Shown: positions 19,631 to 29,696, numbered from the stretch's first letter. The stretch is DNA of 64,000 nt from Acidimicrobiales bacterium (GCA_022452145.1 JAKURY010000002.1:124001-188000), one strand, 5' to 3'. Translations and numbers: made by a program. The notes: generated by a model from the sequence alone, not told the origin.

Positions 19631-20992
19631 ATGCCGACGCCGACTTCTGCTCGCTCCCACCCGTTCACCTGCGGTTCGTGTGCCGTGCCCCACTCGAAGT
19701 GGGTGGGGCGCTGTACCTCCTGTTCGGCATGGAACTCGCTGGTCGAGGCCCGTGCGCATGGTGCCCGTGTAACACCGCCGGGCGAGGCGCAGCCCATGTC
19801 GGCCCTGGTCTCCGATTCGGAGGCCATCGTGCCGACCGGCATGGCAGAGGCCGACCGCTGCCTGGGCGGTGGCCTGGTACCGGGCTCTGTGACGCTCCTG
19901 GGCGGTGAGCCCGGGGTGGGCAAGTCCACGCTCACGATGCTGCTGGCTGCCGCCCGGGTCCGTGCCGGCGGGCGGGTACTGCTGGTCAGTGCCGAGGAGT
20001 CGTCCTCCCAGGTCCGGCTCCGGGCGGAGCGCCTGGGTGCCGTCCTGGACGAGCTCTGGCTGGCCGGCGACGCGTCGGTGGAGGCGATCGTGGCCCACGT
20101 CGATCGCCTACAGCCTGACCTCCTCATCGTGGACTCCGTCCAGACGGTGCACCTGACGAGCGACGGGGGAGCTCCGGGGTCGGTGGGCCAGGTCCGGGGA
20201 TGCGCCCAGCGCCTGGTGACCGAGGCCAAGGCGCGCGGCCTGGCCACGCTCCTGGTCGGCCACGTCACCAAGGATGGTTCCCTCGCGGGGCCGAAGCTCC
20301 TGGAGCACGTGGTGGACACGGTGGTCGAGCTGACCGGCGACCGGCACCATGCGCTGCGCATGCTGCGGGTGGTCAAGCACCGGTTCGGTCCCAGCGACGA
20401 GACCGGCCTGTTCGAGATGCGTTGCGATGGGTTGTGGTCGGTCGAGGACCCCAGCCGGTTGTTCCTTGCCGACAGGGCCACCGGCGTGGCCGGCTCGGTC
20501 GTGCTGCCGACCATGGAGGGCCACCGCCCCCTGCTGGTCGAGATCCAGGCGCTGGTTGTACGGGCCGCCACGCAGCATCCCCGCCGATCACCCCAGGGAC
20601 TGGACGCCCGGCGCCTGGCCCTCCTGCTGGCAGTTCTGGAGCGTCGGGCCGACGTGGACCTGAGCGCTATCGACGTCTACGCCACGGTGGTCGGGGGTGT
20701 GCAGGTGACCGAACCTGCCGCCGACCTTCCGCTGGCCCTCGCCGTGGTATCGGCCACCACCGGCCGGCGCCTGGGGGACGACACCGTCGTCGTCGGTGAG
20801 GTGGGCCTGGGTGGGGAGGTCCGCCAGGTCGCCGGCATGGAGCGACGCCTCCAGGAGTCCCACCGCCTGGGGTTCCGGAGGGCCGTCGTCCCGGCCTCGG
20901 CCCCCGATCCGCCTCCCGGTCTAGAGGTCGTCCGCGTGGGCACGGTCGTCGAGGCGGCGGTCTCCGCCGGCCTGTTGTCTGCGGCTGCCTGA
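19631..20992 (+). CDS. radA: DNA repair protein RadA/Sms
   Basis: The 453-aa RecA-related branch-migration helicase acts in recombinational repair. A zinc finger has cysteines at 14, 17, 28 and 31 (CGSC...CTSC). The RecA-like core has Walker A GGEPGVGKST near 90 and LLIVDSVQTVHL as Walker B. The Lon-like C-terminal domain follows (VYATVVGGVQVTEPAADLPLALAV). The RadA signature usually written KNRFG reads KHRFG near residue 249, a change at a normally conserved asparagine. The ATG at 19631 is fixed by the -10 box 7 nt upstream. Confidence 0.94.
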   Translation: MPTPTSARSHPFTCGSCAVPHSKWVGRCTSCSAWNSLVEARAHGARVTPPGEAQPMSALVSDSEAIVPTGMAEADRCLGGGLVPGSVTLLGGEPGVGKSTLTMLLAAARVRAGGRVLLVSAEESSSQVRLRAERLGAVLDELWLAGDASVEAIVAHVDRLQPDLLIVDSVQTVHLTSDGGAPGSVGQVRGCAQRLVTEAKARGLATLLVGHVTKDGSLAGPKLLEHVVDTVVELTGDRHHALRMLRVVKHRFGPSDETGLFEMRCDGLWSVEDPSRLFLADRATGVAGSVVLPTMEGHRPLLVEIQALVVRAATQHPRRSPQGLDARRLALLLAVLERRADVDLSAIDVYATVVGGVQVTEPAADLPLALAVVSATTGRRLGDDTVVVGEVGLGGEVRQVAGMERRLQESHRLGFRRAVVPASAPDPPPGLEVVRVGTVVEAAVSAGLLSAAA

Positions 20993-21058
20993 CAGGGCAC
21001 GCGGGGCTCCGGCTGGAGCGTCTGAGCGCGCGTGCGATCCGTGCGCTAGGCAGGGAGC

Positions 21059-21715
21059 ATGCGAACCGAGCTTCCCTCCGGGACCGCCGCCGAGCTGGTC
21101 CATCCGCCGACCGGCCCGTCGTCCATGGGGCTGGTCGTCATTCCCGACGTCATGGGAATGCGCCCGCTGTTCGACGACCTGGTGGCCCGCCTGGCCACCG
21201 GGCAGAACTGGTCCGTGGCCGCCTTCGAGCTCTACCCCGGCCGGGAGGGCCTCGATGTTGCCGAGCGCCTCGCCGCCGCCTCCTCTCTGCAGGACGACCG
21301 CGTGCTGGGTGACGCTGTGGCTGCCGCGGACCTGACCGGCGGGGACACGGTCGGGGTCCTGGGCTTCTGCATGGGTGGCATGTACGTCCTGAAGGCCGTC
21401 GCAACCGGCCGGTTCGATTCCCACTGCCCCTTCTACGGGATGATCCGGGTACCCGAGCAGTGGCGGGGCGCTGGCCAGGGCGAGCCCCTGGATGCCATGG
21501 CCGCCGGTGACGCGGCTTCGGTGCTGGCCGTCATCGGAACGGATGACGCCTGGACTCCGCCCAAGCATGTGGAGGAGCTGGAGGCTACCGGCGCCACGGT
21601 GCTGCGGTATGTGGGCGCCGACCACGGCTTCGTCCACGATGCGAGCCGACCGGCCCACCGGGCCGATGACGCGGCCGATGCCTGGCGTCGGGTGGTCGAC
21701 TGGCTGGGGGCCTGA
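21059..21715 (+). CDS. Dienelactone hydrolase family protein
   Basis: This 218-aa alpha/beta hydrolase has the cysteine nucleophile elbow GFCMGGMY (Cys near residue 104), an acid in IGTDDAWTP and a histidine in GADHGFVHDAS. These three form the Cys-Asp-His triad of dienelactone hydrolases. Such proteins open cyclic esters from aromatic degradation or act on other small esters; the true substrate here is unknown. The ATG at 21059 follows GGGAG only two bases away and a TAGGCA box, so the initiation mode is unclear. It converges on the Crp-type gene. Confidence 0.85.
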   Translation: MRTELPSGTAAELVHPPTGPSSMGLVVIPDVMGMRPLFDDLVARLATGQNWSVAAFELYPGREGLDVAERLAAASSLQDDRVLGDAVAAADLTGGDTVGVLGFCMGGMYVLKAVATGRFDSHCPFYGMIRVPEQWRGAGQGEPLDAMAAGDAASVLAVIGTDDAWTPPKHVEELEATGATVLRYVGADHGFVHDASRPAHRADDAADAWRRVVDWLGA

Positions 21716-21718
21716 GCC

Positions 21719-21780
21719 GGAGCGCCGACTCCGGTCGCCTCAGCGTGCCCGGATGGTCAGCTGTTCGCGGTTTGTGATGC
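21719..21780. repeat. Tandem repeat copy 1 (62 bp)
   Basis: This copy matches 21781-21842 base for base except one C/G change and abuts it directly. It carries a second, detached copy of the last 13 codons and stop of the Crp-type gene, so it arose by tandem duplication across that gene's 3' end. Confidence 0.95.
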
Positions 21781-21842
21781 GGAGCGCCGACTCCGGTCGG
21801 CTCAGCGTGCCCGGATGGTCAGCTGTTCGCGGTTTGTGATGC
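21781..21842. repeat. Tandem repeat copy 2 (62 bp), containing the true 3' end of the Crp-type gene
   Basis: This copy contains the minus-strand codons for ITNREQLTIRAR and the stop at 21802-21804, plus 21 bp downstream. Because the unit lies at the end of the gene, the reading frame is not damaged by the duplication. Confidence 0.95.
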
Positions 21843-22461
21843 GGTAGGTCCGGTCGATCTGTTCGATCCAGCCCAGGCGGATGAACGAGGCGATCGCCTT
21901 GTTGACCCGCTCCCGTGAGGCGCCGACCATGCCCGCCAACTCCTCCTGGGTGATGGGCAGCGAGAACTCCTCCTCCTCGCCGGCCAGGTCCAGGAGCCGC
22001 TTGGCCGTCCGGCCGGTCACGTCCAGGAACACCGAGTCGGCCAGGGCCGCGTCCATGGTGCGGAGGCGACCGGTCAGCATGGCCACCACACGCCAGAGCA
22101 GGGTGGGGTCGTCCTGGTACAGGCTGCGTACCGGGCCGTAGGGCACCGCTGTGACGACCGACGACTCGAGTGCCCTGGCCTCGGCCGATCGGCCCCGGCC
22201 GTCGAACAGGCCCATCTCCCCGAACAGGTCGCCCTCCTCCATGAGGGCCACCATCGACTCCCGGCCGTCTATCGACTTGTTGGCGATGGCGATGCGGCCC
22301 GACACGACCACGAACAGCTCGTCGGGATCCTCGCCCTCCCTGAATAGCACGTCGCCACGGCGCAATTCGAGGTCCTGCCCGGCTTCGACGACCTTGGCCA
22401 GGGCGTCGTCACCCAGCCCGGCGAACAGGATGGTCTCGCTCAAGAGTGTGGTGTCCGGCAT
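21802..22461 (-). CDS. Crp/Fnr family transcriptional regulator
   Basis: The 219-aa regulator has an N-terminal cyclic-nucleotide-binding barrel (LELRRGDVLFREGEDPDELFVVVSGRIAI, GDLFGEMGLFDGRGRSAEARA), a dimerisation helix and a C-terminal winged helix-turn-helix (ITQEELAGMVGASRERVNKAIASFIRLGWIE). GEMGLFD...RSAEARA matches the phosphate-binding cassette of cAMP-responsive members such as GlxR and mycobacterial Crp, so cAMP binding is likely. No iron-sulfur cysteines are seen, which argues against an Fnr-type sensor. It is divergent from ispD, and its 3' end is duplicated. Confidence 0.88.
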   Translation of the reverse strand: MPDTTLLSETILFAGLGDDALAKVVEAGQDLELRRGDVLFREGEDPDELFVVVSGRIAIANKSIDGRESMVALMEEGDLFGEMGLFDGRGRSAEARALESSVVTAVPYGPVRSLYQDDPTLLWRVVAMLTGRLRTMDAALADSVFLDVTGRTAKRLLDLAGEEEEFSLPITQEELAGMVGASRERVNKAIASFIRLGWIEQIDRTYRITNREQLTIRAR

Positions 22462-22472
22462 GTCGAATGGCC

Positions 22473-22478
22473 ATGCTA
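22473..22478 (-). promoter_or_regulatory. -10 box TAGCAT for the Crp-type gene
   Basis: On the minus strand TAGCAT lies 11 nt before the ATG at 22461, giving a leader of only a few bases. Confidence 0.35.
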
Positions 22479-22560
22479 GTGAGATGTGGTACCCCGCAGG
22501 GTTATCGACACCACCGCGCTCCGGCGCAGGTTGCGGTCACCGCCGACCCGGGAGCGGCCG

Positions 22561-23223
22561 GTGAGCATCTGGACTGTGGTGGTCGCCGCCGGGGCAGGAG
22601 AGCGCTTCGGTGGCGACAAGCAGGCCGCCGACCTGGCCGGTCGGGCGGTGGTGGCCCGTTCGGTCGCCGCCGCTTCGTCGGTCTCCGATGGGGTTGTCGT
22701 CGTGGTGTCGGCCGAGCGTCGGGAGGCGGTCGCCGACCTGGTGTCCGGGGTCGATGGCGTGGAGGCGATCGTCGACGGTGGGGCCACCCGATCGGCATCC
22801 GTGCGGTGCGGCCTGGCCGTCGTACCCGCCGCTGCCAAGGTGGTGCTGGTCCACGACGGGGCACGTCCCCTGGCCACACCCGAGCTGTTCCGCCGGGTCG
22901 TGGAAGCGGTGCTGGCTGGTGCCGATGCCGTGGTCCCGGGGGTGCCGGTGGCCGATTCGCTGCGGACGACCGACGGCCGCGTCATGGGACGCGATGGCGT
23001 CATCGCCGTCCAGACCCCCCAGGGCTTCAGTGCCGAATGCCTCCGGGCGGCCCATGCCGGTGGCGACGAGGCCTCCGACGACGCCACCCTGGTCGAGGCA
23101 TCGGGTGGCACAGTGGTGGTCGTGGAGGGCGATCCGGCGAACCTGAAGATCACACGCCCGATCGACCTTGAGCTGGCCGTGCTGGAGTTGGACCGGGCAA
23201 CGGGGGGCTCGTCGCATGCCTGA
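22561..23223 (+). CDS. ispD: 2-C-methyl-D-erythritol 4-phosphate cytidylyltransferase
   Basis: This 220-aa enzyme makes CDP-ME in the non-mevalonate isoprenoid pathway. The nucleotide loop VVVAAGAGERFGGDKQ at the start, VLVHDGARPLATPELF, VPVADSLRTT, VQTPQGFSAECLRAAH and the late VVEGDPANLKITRPIDLELA are canonical. GTG at 22561 gives the standard MSIWTVVVAAG start. The coding end overlaps ispF by 8 bp. In many actinobacteria carD precedes ispD; here a Crp-type regulator is divergent instead. Confidence 0.94.
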   Translation: MSIWTVVVAAGAGERFGGDKQAADLAGRAVVARSVAAASSVSDGVVVVVSAERREAVADLVSGVDGVEAIVDGGATRSASVRCGLAVVPAAAKVVLVHDGARPLATPELFRRVVEAVLAGADAVVPGVPVADSLRTTDGRVMGRDGVIAVQTPQGFSAECLRAAHAGGDEASDDATLVEASGGTVVVVEGDPANLKITRPIDLELAVLELDRATGGSSHA

Positions 23224-23704
23224 GATCCGGGTCGGCCAGGGGTTCGACATCCATCCGTTCAGCGATGACCCGCACCGCCGCCTGGTGCTGGGAGGGGTCG
23301 CGTTCGATGGCCCGGGCCTCGTCGGGCACAGCGATGCAGACGCGGTGGCCCACGCCGTCATCGACGCCCTGCTGGGTGCGTCAGGCCTCGGCGACATCGG
23401 GCAGCGCTATCCGGACACCGATCCGATGCATGCCGGTGCCGACAGCATGGCCATGCTGGCCGACACGGTTGCCGCCGTCCTGGCCGAGGGTTGGGAGGTG
23501 GCCAACGTGGACTGCACGGTGGTGCTCGAGGCGCCGCGCCTGGCGCCGCGTCGCGACGAGATGCAGGACGCCCTCACCGCGGTGGTCGGGGCGCAGGTGT
23601 CGGTGAAGGGACGGCGGGCCGAGGGCCTGGGTGCCCTCGGCCGTCGGGAGGGCGTGGCCTGCTTCGCCGTGGCCCTCCTGCAGCGGGATGGTCGGCAGGC
23701 ATGA
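23216..23704 (+). CDS. ispF: 2-C-methyl-D-erythritol 2,4-cyclodiphosphate synthase
   Basis: The 162-aa trimeric zinc enzyme cyclises CDP-ME 2-phosphate to MEcPP. GQGFDIHPF supplies metal ligands, and LVGHSDADAVAHAVIDALLGA, DIGQRYPDTDP and KGRRAEGLGALGRREGVACFAVALL are diagnostic. It overlaps ispD by 8 bp and rlmB by 4 bp. The usual ispF-cysS order is broken: cysS is not present between ispF and rlmB. Confidence 0.95.
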   Translation: MPEIRVGQGFDIHPFSDDPHRRLVLGGVAFDGPGLVGHSDADAVAHAVIDALLGASGLGDIGQRYPDTDPMHAGADSMAMLADTVAAVLAEGWEVANVDCTVVLEAPRLAPRRDEMQDALTAVVGAQVSVKGRRAEGLGALGRREGVACFAVALLQRDGRQA

Positions 23705-24717
23705 GTGGACCGAACGCAGGTGGGCGCGGCGGGTCGGGTGGCTCGGGTGGACCGAAGCGCGGCGGCCCGAAGGGTCCGAAGCGCAGTGGGTCGGCAGGCC
23801 CGAAGGGCGGCGGACGCTCCGGTCGGGGTTCGGATGGTGGACGGTCCGGTCCACGACGGCGTGGCAGCACTGCAGGCCGGCCCGGTGGTCCACGCGGAGG
23901 TCGTCCAGGGGCCAGGGGCCCCGGGCAGCGGGGGAGCACTCCTATGGGCAACCGGTCCGACGGCTCGCCGAAGGGCCTGGGTGGCGATCAGGTGGAGGGC
24001 CGCCAGGCCGTGCGGGAACTGCTGCTGGCAGGGACCCGGCGGACCCGGGAGGTTCTGCTGGCCGGCGACCTGGATCCGGCTCCGATCCTGGACGACATCA
24101 TCGACCTCGCCGACGAGGCCAGGGTCACGATCCGCGAGGTCTCCCGATCCAAGTTCGAGTCGGTGGCACGTACCGAAGCTCCACAGGGCGTGCTGGCCAT
24201 GGCCCAGCCTCTGCACGAACACGACCTGGAGGACCTCATCGGTCCCGACGCCCGGGGAAGGGATCCGTTCCTGCTCCTCCTGGACGGCGTGACCGACCCG
24301 GGAAACCTGGGGGCGATCCTGCGGTCGGCCGAGTGCGCCGGGGTGACCGGCGTGGTGCTGCCCCGCCACCGTGCCGCCGGGGTGACGGCCGCCGTGACCA
24401 AGTCGGCGGCGGGGGCCATAGAGCACCTCCGCATGACCCGGGTGGCCGGCCTGCCCAAGGCCATGGGCCGGATGGCGGATGCGGGGGTGTGGTCGGTCGG
24501 CCTGGATGCGGGCGGCGAGACGGCTATCCACGAACTGAAGGTCGCCGACCAGCCGGTGGCGCTCGTGATGGGAGCCGAGGGTTCGGGCCTCTCGCGCCTC
24601 GTGCGGGAGCGTTGCGACACCATCGCCCACATTCCCCTCGGTGGGGTGCTCGGATCGCTCAACGTGTCGGCCGCCGCCGCCATCGCCCTGTTCGAGGTGG
24701 CCCGGCACCGCCGGTGA
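23701..24717 (+). CDS. rlmB: 23S rRNA 2'-O-ribose methyltransferase RlmB/TrmH family
   Basis: The 338-aa SPOUT methyltransferase probably methylates G2251 of 23S rRNA. Residues 1-95 form a low-complexity Gly/Arg/Lys/Pro-rich basic tail likely to bind RNA. The substrate-binding L30e-like domain follows (EGRQAVRELLLAG), then the SPOUT core with LDGVTDPGNLGAILRSAECAG, VMGAEGSGLSRLVRERCD and IPLGGVLGSLNVSAAAAIAL. ATG at 23701 overlaps the ispF stop. A start at 23944 would drop the tail and is a possible alternative. The stop abuts the tRNA gene on the other strand. Confidence 0.88.
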   Translation: MSGPNAGGRGGSGGSGGPKRGGPKGPKRSGSAGPKGGGRSGRGSDGGRSGPRRRGSTAGRPGGPRGGRPGARGPGQRGSTPMGNRSDGSPKGLGGDQVEGRQAVRELLLAGTRRTREVLLAGDLDPAPILDDIIDLADEARVTIREVSRSKFESVARTEAPQGVLAMAQPLHEHDLEDLIGPDARGRDPFLLLLDGVTDPGNLGAILRSAECAGVTGVVLPRHRAAGVTAAVTKSAAGAIEHLRMTRVAGLPKAMGRMADAGVWSVGLDAGGETAIHELKVADQPVALVMGAEGSGLSRLVRERCDTIAHIPLGGVLGSLNVSAAAAIALFEVARHRR

Positions 24718-24790
24718 GCCCGAGGTCGGATTCGAACCGACGACCTGACGCTTACAAGGCGCCTGCTCTGACCAACTGAGCTACTCGGGC
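24717..24790 (-). tRNA. tRNA-Thr (anticodon TGT)
   Basis: On the minus strand 74 nt form a cloverleaf. The acceptor GCCCGAG pairs with CTCGGGC, the D-arm is GCTC...GAGC, the anticodon stem GGCGC/GCGTC encloses CTTGTAA (anticodon TGT), and the T-arm GTCGG/CCGAC encloses TTCGAAT. The discriminator is T, as in the other tRNA-Thr at 5169. It overlaps the rlmB stop codon by one base on the opposite strand. Confidence 0.95.
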
Positions 24791-24837
24791 GGGATGGCGC
24801 TGGTGGCGCCGCAGTACCCGCCTGAGGCTACTGAGAC

Positions 24838-24860
24838 GGGCCGGGCACGTCGCCCGGCCC
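24838..24860 (-). terminator. Strong hairpin after the DUF4386-like membrane gene
   Basis: A 9-bp perfect GC stem (GGGCCGGGC with GCCCGGCCC) encloses a 5-nt loop, 10 bp beyond the stop at 24871. It lacks a T-run, so it may act in an actinobacterial, T-poor manner and also shield the tRNA gene. Confidence 0.45.
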
Positions 24861-24870
24861 GCCTATGCCG

Positions 24871-25500
24871 TCATGCCTGGGCGGCTTCCGAGCCGGCGCC
24901 CCGGAAAAGCACGATGCTGGTGACCAGCAGCCAGAGCATGGAGAGCATGACCCCGATGAGGGCGACCTCGTGCGGGATCAGCGCCACGACGGCCAGCACG
25001 TAGCCGGCCACGGCCAGCCACGACGGGATGAGGCCGGTCTGCTTGGCGCTGGCTCCCAGGCTGATCATGAGCAGTACCAGGCCAGCGACGTAGGGAATGA
25101 ACAGATATTCGGTGATGGCGCTGATGGCGACCACCGATTCGGCGGGGAGGCTGGCCGCCGCGTCCCCGAGGGTGAGAGTGATGGAGCCGTCGATCGAGCT
25201 CCCGATCGCGATGAAGAAGGCGCCGATTTCGGCCGTCGTGGCCAGGACGGTGGCCCCCCGGTCGCGCATCGCCGAACCTAGCCATGCCCCGAACAGGGCC
25301 ATGAGGATGACGCCCAGCAGCACCAGCCAGCCGGCCCAGCGCCCCGTGTCACCGAGGTCGGTCCAGAAGTCCACCACCTCGGCGGTCGACGACGTCGCGA
25401 CCTCAGGCGGCATACCGGCAACCGCCATCCAGCCGACGAACCCGAGGATCATGGACGCGGCACCGGACAACGGTCCGAAGCGATTGAGGAAACGGTTCAC
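24871..25500 (-). CDS. Multi-pass membrane protein (DUF4386-like)
   Basis: The 209-aa protein has about six hydrophobic helices: near residues 10-30, 50-75, 85-110, 125-150, 155-175 and 180-200. The pattern resembles the DUF4386 family of unknown function. GTG at 25500, giving MNRFLNRFGPLSG, is chosen because GGAAG lies a few bases upstream; a longer reading from 25536 adds a charged, unlikely leader. No catalytic motif is visible, and function is unknown. Neighbours give no clear hint. Confidence 0.6.
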   Translation of the reverse strand: MNRFLNRFGPLSGAASMILGFVGWMAVAGMPPEVATSSTAEVVDFWTDLGDTGRWAGWLVLLGVILMALFGAWLGSAMRDRGATVLATTAEIGAFFIAIGSSIDGSITLTLGDAAASLPAESVVAISAITEYLFIPYVAGLVLLMISLGASAKQTGLIPSWLAVAGYVLAVVALIPHEVALIGVMLSMLWLLVTSIVLFRGAGSEAAQA

Positions 25501-25645
25501 AGGGGGACTTCCTTCTCGCCGGTGGCGAAATCCCACACCCCGCCGCGCTCGCGCGCGCTCCCCGCAGCGACAAGGTGTTCCCGGATCGGGCGCTCCGGCG
25601 CCGGGGGTACTTGAACGGCCCCCCGCGGTGGAGGATCATCACCAT

Positions 25646-25906
25646 GTGGCATTAACCCGGCGAGACCGCGACATCCTGGACTTCGAGCGTTCCTGGTGGA
25701 CGGCTACCTCGCCGAAGGACGTCCAGATCCGTGAACGGTTCGAGCTCTCGGCCACCCGCTACTACCAGTTGTTGGGTGAGTTGCTGGAGGACGGCGAGGC
25801 CATGGCCTACGACCCGCTGGTCGTGAGGCGCCTCCGGCGTCAGCGTGATCGTCGCCGCAGGGCACGCCTCGAACCTCGGGTGGTCGAAGACGACGGCGGC
25901 CGATGA
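25646..25906 (+). CDS. DUF3263 protein
   Basis: This 86-aa basic protein matches the actinobacterial DUF3263 family: LTRRDRDILDFERSWW, then RERFELSATRYYQLLGELL, which has a helix-turn-helix look, and an arginine-rich tail. Family members are short putative DNA-binding proteins of unknown role, often beside LytR_C genes, as here. The GTG at 25646 is preferred because GGAGG lies just upstream. Its stop overlaps the next start by 4 bp. Confidence 0.8.
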   Translation: MALTRRDRDILDFERSWWTATSPKDVQIRERFELSATRYYQLLGELLEDGEAMAYDPLVVRRLRRQRDRRRRARLEPRVVEDDGGR

Positions 25907-26535
25907 ACGTCGGCCGCCGCAGCGGGGGGCTCGGACCGAGCAACGCCGCCGCTACGCCTCGTGCCCTCCTGATCGTCGGCGTGGCCGTGGCGATCGGCCT
26001 GCTCATGCTCTGGAAGGGACTGGACAGCTCGCCGGTGGCGGCCGACAGGCAGACTCCCGCCCTCACCGATGACGTTCCGGTTGCCGATCCGGTGCCGGGA
26101 GCGACGGGCTCTGCCATCACGACCGAACCGCCGACCGAGCTGCCTGACGCCGTGGTGCCGACCTCGACGGTCCCGACGACCACCGAGGCCCTGTTCCCGA
26201 CCCCGACGCACGCTCCCAACGAGGTGAAGGTCCTGGTGGCCAACGGTTCCGGGGTCTCGGGCGCTGCCGGCAAGGTCACCGACATGCTCAGCCCGTTGGG
26301 TTGGGCGATGGAGTCGCCGTCGAACGCCGACAAGACCGGCACCACGCGGGTCTACTACCGCACCGCCTACCTCGCCGATGCCAGGAAGATCGTGGACCAC
26401 TTCGGCGAGATCCCCTCCCTGCTAGAGAAGATGCCGACGGGTGGGCCGGCGGTTCCGGCCAAGGCCGAGGACCGTGTGGCGAACGCCGACATCGTGGTGG
26501 TCCTGGGCTCGGACCAGCGCATCCAGTCCAACTGA
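25903..26535 (+). CDS. LytR C-terminal-domain membrane-anchored protein
   Basis: The 210-aa protein has a short cytoplasmic N-terminus, one membrane helix at about residues 22-41 (ALLIVGVAVAIGLLMLW), a Pro/Thr-rich extracellular linker (about 45-105) and a LytR_C domain (VKVLVANGSGVSGAAGKVTDML...). The domain is found alone or attached to LCP ligases that join polymers to the cell wall; alone its job is unknown. It is translated together with the DUF3263 gene (ATGA overlap). Confidence 0.82.
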   Translation: MNVGRRSGGLGPSNAAATPRALLIVGVAVAIGLLMLWKGLDSSPVAADRQTPALTDDVPVADPVPGATGSAITTEPPTELPDAVVPTSTVPTTTEALFPTPTHAPNEVKVLVANGSGVSGAAGKVTDMLSPLGWAMESPSNADKTGTTRVYYRTAYLADARKIVDHFGEIPSLLEKMPTGGPAVPAKAEDRVANADIVVVLGSDQRIQSN

Positions 26536-26544
26536 GGTCGACCG

Positions 26545-27531
26545 GTGCGGGTGGTCGCCGCGCCGGACAAGTTCCGGGGCACCGTATCGGCGACCGAGGC
26601 CGCATCTGCGATAGCCCGGGCCGTGGCCTCGGCGGGGGGGACCACCCTCGAGGTGCCGATGGCCGACGGTGGGGAGGGCCTGCTCGAGGTCCTGGGTGGT
26701 CCGGACCGAACCACCCAGGTGACCGGCCCCCTGGGTTCTCCCATCAAGGCGGGCTGGCGGCTCTCGGGCGGTACGGCGGTGGTCGAGATGGCCCGGGCCT
26801 CGGGCCTGGCCCTGGCCGGCGGCGCCGAAGGGAACCGACCGCTTGATGCCACCACGACAGGGGTGGGGGAGTTGCTCCGCCATGCCGTCGAGCTGGGGGC
26901 GCGGCGGATCATCGTCGGGATGGGGGGTTCGGCGACCACCGATGGTGGGTTGGGGGCGCTCGACGCCATGGGCTCGCCGTCCCGCTATCGGGGGGTCGAG
27001 CTGCTGGTGGCCTGTGACGTGCGGACACGATTCACCGAGGCGGCCGAGGTGTTCGGGCCCCAGAAGGGCGCTACCGACGCCCAGGTGCGGCTGTTGACCG
27101 GTCGCCTCGAGCGCCTGGTCCAGGTGTACGGGGAGCGCTTTGGTTCGGATGTCTCGGAACTCGACCGGGCCGGGGCGGCCGGCGGCCTGGCGGGCGGCCT
27201 GGCGGCGATGGGTGCCGAGCTGGTCGACGGGGTCGATCTGGTGGCCGAGGAACTCCGCCTGGACGAGCTCGTGGCCGGGGTCGACCTGGTGGTGACCGGT
27301 GAGGGATGGCTGGATGCCACCTCGTTCCAGGGCAAGGTCGTCGGCGGGGTGGCGGCCTATGCCGCGGCTGCCGGCGTGCCGCTCCTCGTGGTGGTCGGAG
27401 GCGCCGAGCACGAGGCCGCGACTCGGGCCGATGTCATCTCGCTGGTCGACCGGTTCGGCGCGGACCGGGCCCTCGCCGACACGGCGGCGTGCATCACCGA
27501 GGCCCTAGCCGAGCGCCTCGCCCTGCTCTGA
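26545..27531 (+). CDS. Glycerate kinase
   Basis: The 328-aa protein belongs to the GckA/GarK family that phosphorylates glycerate. VVAAPDKFRGTVSATEAA at the start, ADGGEGLLEVL, GMGGSATTDGGLGAL, FGPQKGA and VTGEGWLDATSFQGKVVGGVA are all family motifs. It is somewhat shorter than the usual 370-380 aa, with a reduced central insertion. The GTG start lies 9 bp after the LytR_C stop, so co-transcription is likely. Whether 2- or 3-phosphoglycerate is made cannot be told from sequence alone. Confidence 0.9.
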   Translation: MRVVAAPDKFRGTVSATEAASAIARAVASAGGTTLEVPMADGGEGLLEVLGGPDRTTQVTGPLGSPIKAGWRLSGGTAVVEMARASGLALAGGAEGNRPLDATTTGVGELLRHAVELGARRIIVGMGGSATTDGGLGALDAMGSPSRYRGVELLVACDVRTRFTEAAEVFGPQKGATDAQVRLLTGRLERLVQVYGERFGSDVSELDRAGAAGGLAGGLAAMGAELVDGVDLVAEELRLDELVAGVDLVVTGEGWLDATSFQGKVVGGVAAYAAAAGVPLLVVVGGAEHEAATRADVISLVDRFGADRALADTAACITEALAERLALL

Positions 27532-27572
27532 ACCAGCCCGGCCGAGGGGTGTGTGATTCCCGACCGCGTGGC

Positions 27573-27578
27573 TAGGGT
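27573..27578 (+). promoter_or_regulatory. -10 box TAGGGT, leaderless promoter of the MoaD-like gene
   Basis: TAGGGT ends 8 nt before the ATG at 27587. Confidence 0.5.
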
Positions 27579-27586
27579 TTCCGCCC

Positions 27587-27862
27587 ATGGCCGTCATCAT
27601 CCGCATCCCCACCACGCTCCGTCCGCTGACCGCCGGTCAGGCCGAGGTCGAGGTCGAGGCCGGTACGGTCGGCGAGGCGCTCAACGCGCTGGACACCGCA
27701 CATCCCGGCTTCACCGACCGGCTCCTCGACGAGGCGGGCGCGTTGCGCCGCTTCGTGAACGTGTTCGTGAGCGACGACGACGTGCGCTTCCTGGACGGCA
27801 TGGACACCGCCGTTCCCGAGGGTGCCACTGTCGCCATCGTGCCGGCCGTCGCCGGGGGCTGA
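27587..27862 (+). CDS. MoaD/ThiS-family sulfur-carrier protein
   Basis: This 91-aa beta-grasp protein ends in VAIVPAVAGG; the terminal Gly-Gly is the site adenylated and thiocarboxylated in sulfur carriers. FVNVFVSDDDVRFLDGMDTAV is typical of the MoaD-like (CysO-related) branch. It could serve molybdopterin, cysteine or another sulfur transfer. No moaE, moeB or cysM lies nearby, so the partner is unknown. It is transcribed on its own from a leaderless promoter, 143 bp before groL. Confidence 0.82.
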   Translation: MAVIIRIPTTLRPLTAGQAEVEVEAGTVGEALNALDTAHPGFTDRLLDEAGALRRFVNVFVSDDDVRFLDGMDTAVPEGATVAIVPAVAGG

Positions 27863-27927
27863 ACGCCCGTCACCGATCCACCCATGGAGCCTCGGGACGT
27901 TGGAAAACCGCCGATCCGCTGATTGGA

Positions 27928-29622
<1,695 letters not shown>

Positions 29623-29671
29623 GAGCCGCGAGAGCTGACCGATCCACGGATCTGAGCTGACCCTGACGGTC

Positions 29672-29696
29672 CGGGCGCCCTTCGGGGCGCCCGTTT
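29672..29696 (+). terminator. Rho-independent terminator of groL
   Basis: CGGGCGCCC and GGGCGCCCG pair perfectly (9 bp) around a TTCG tetraloop, followed by TTT. It is located 50 bp after the groL stop. Confidence 0.85.
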
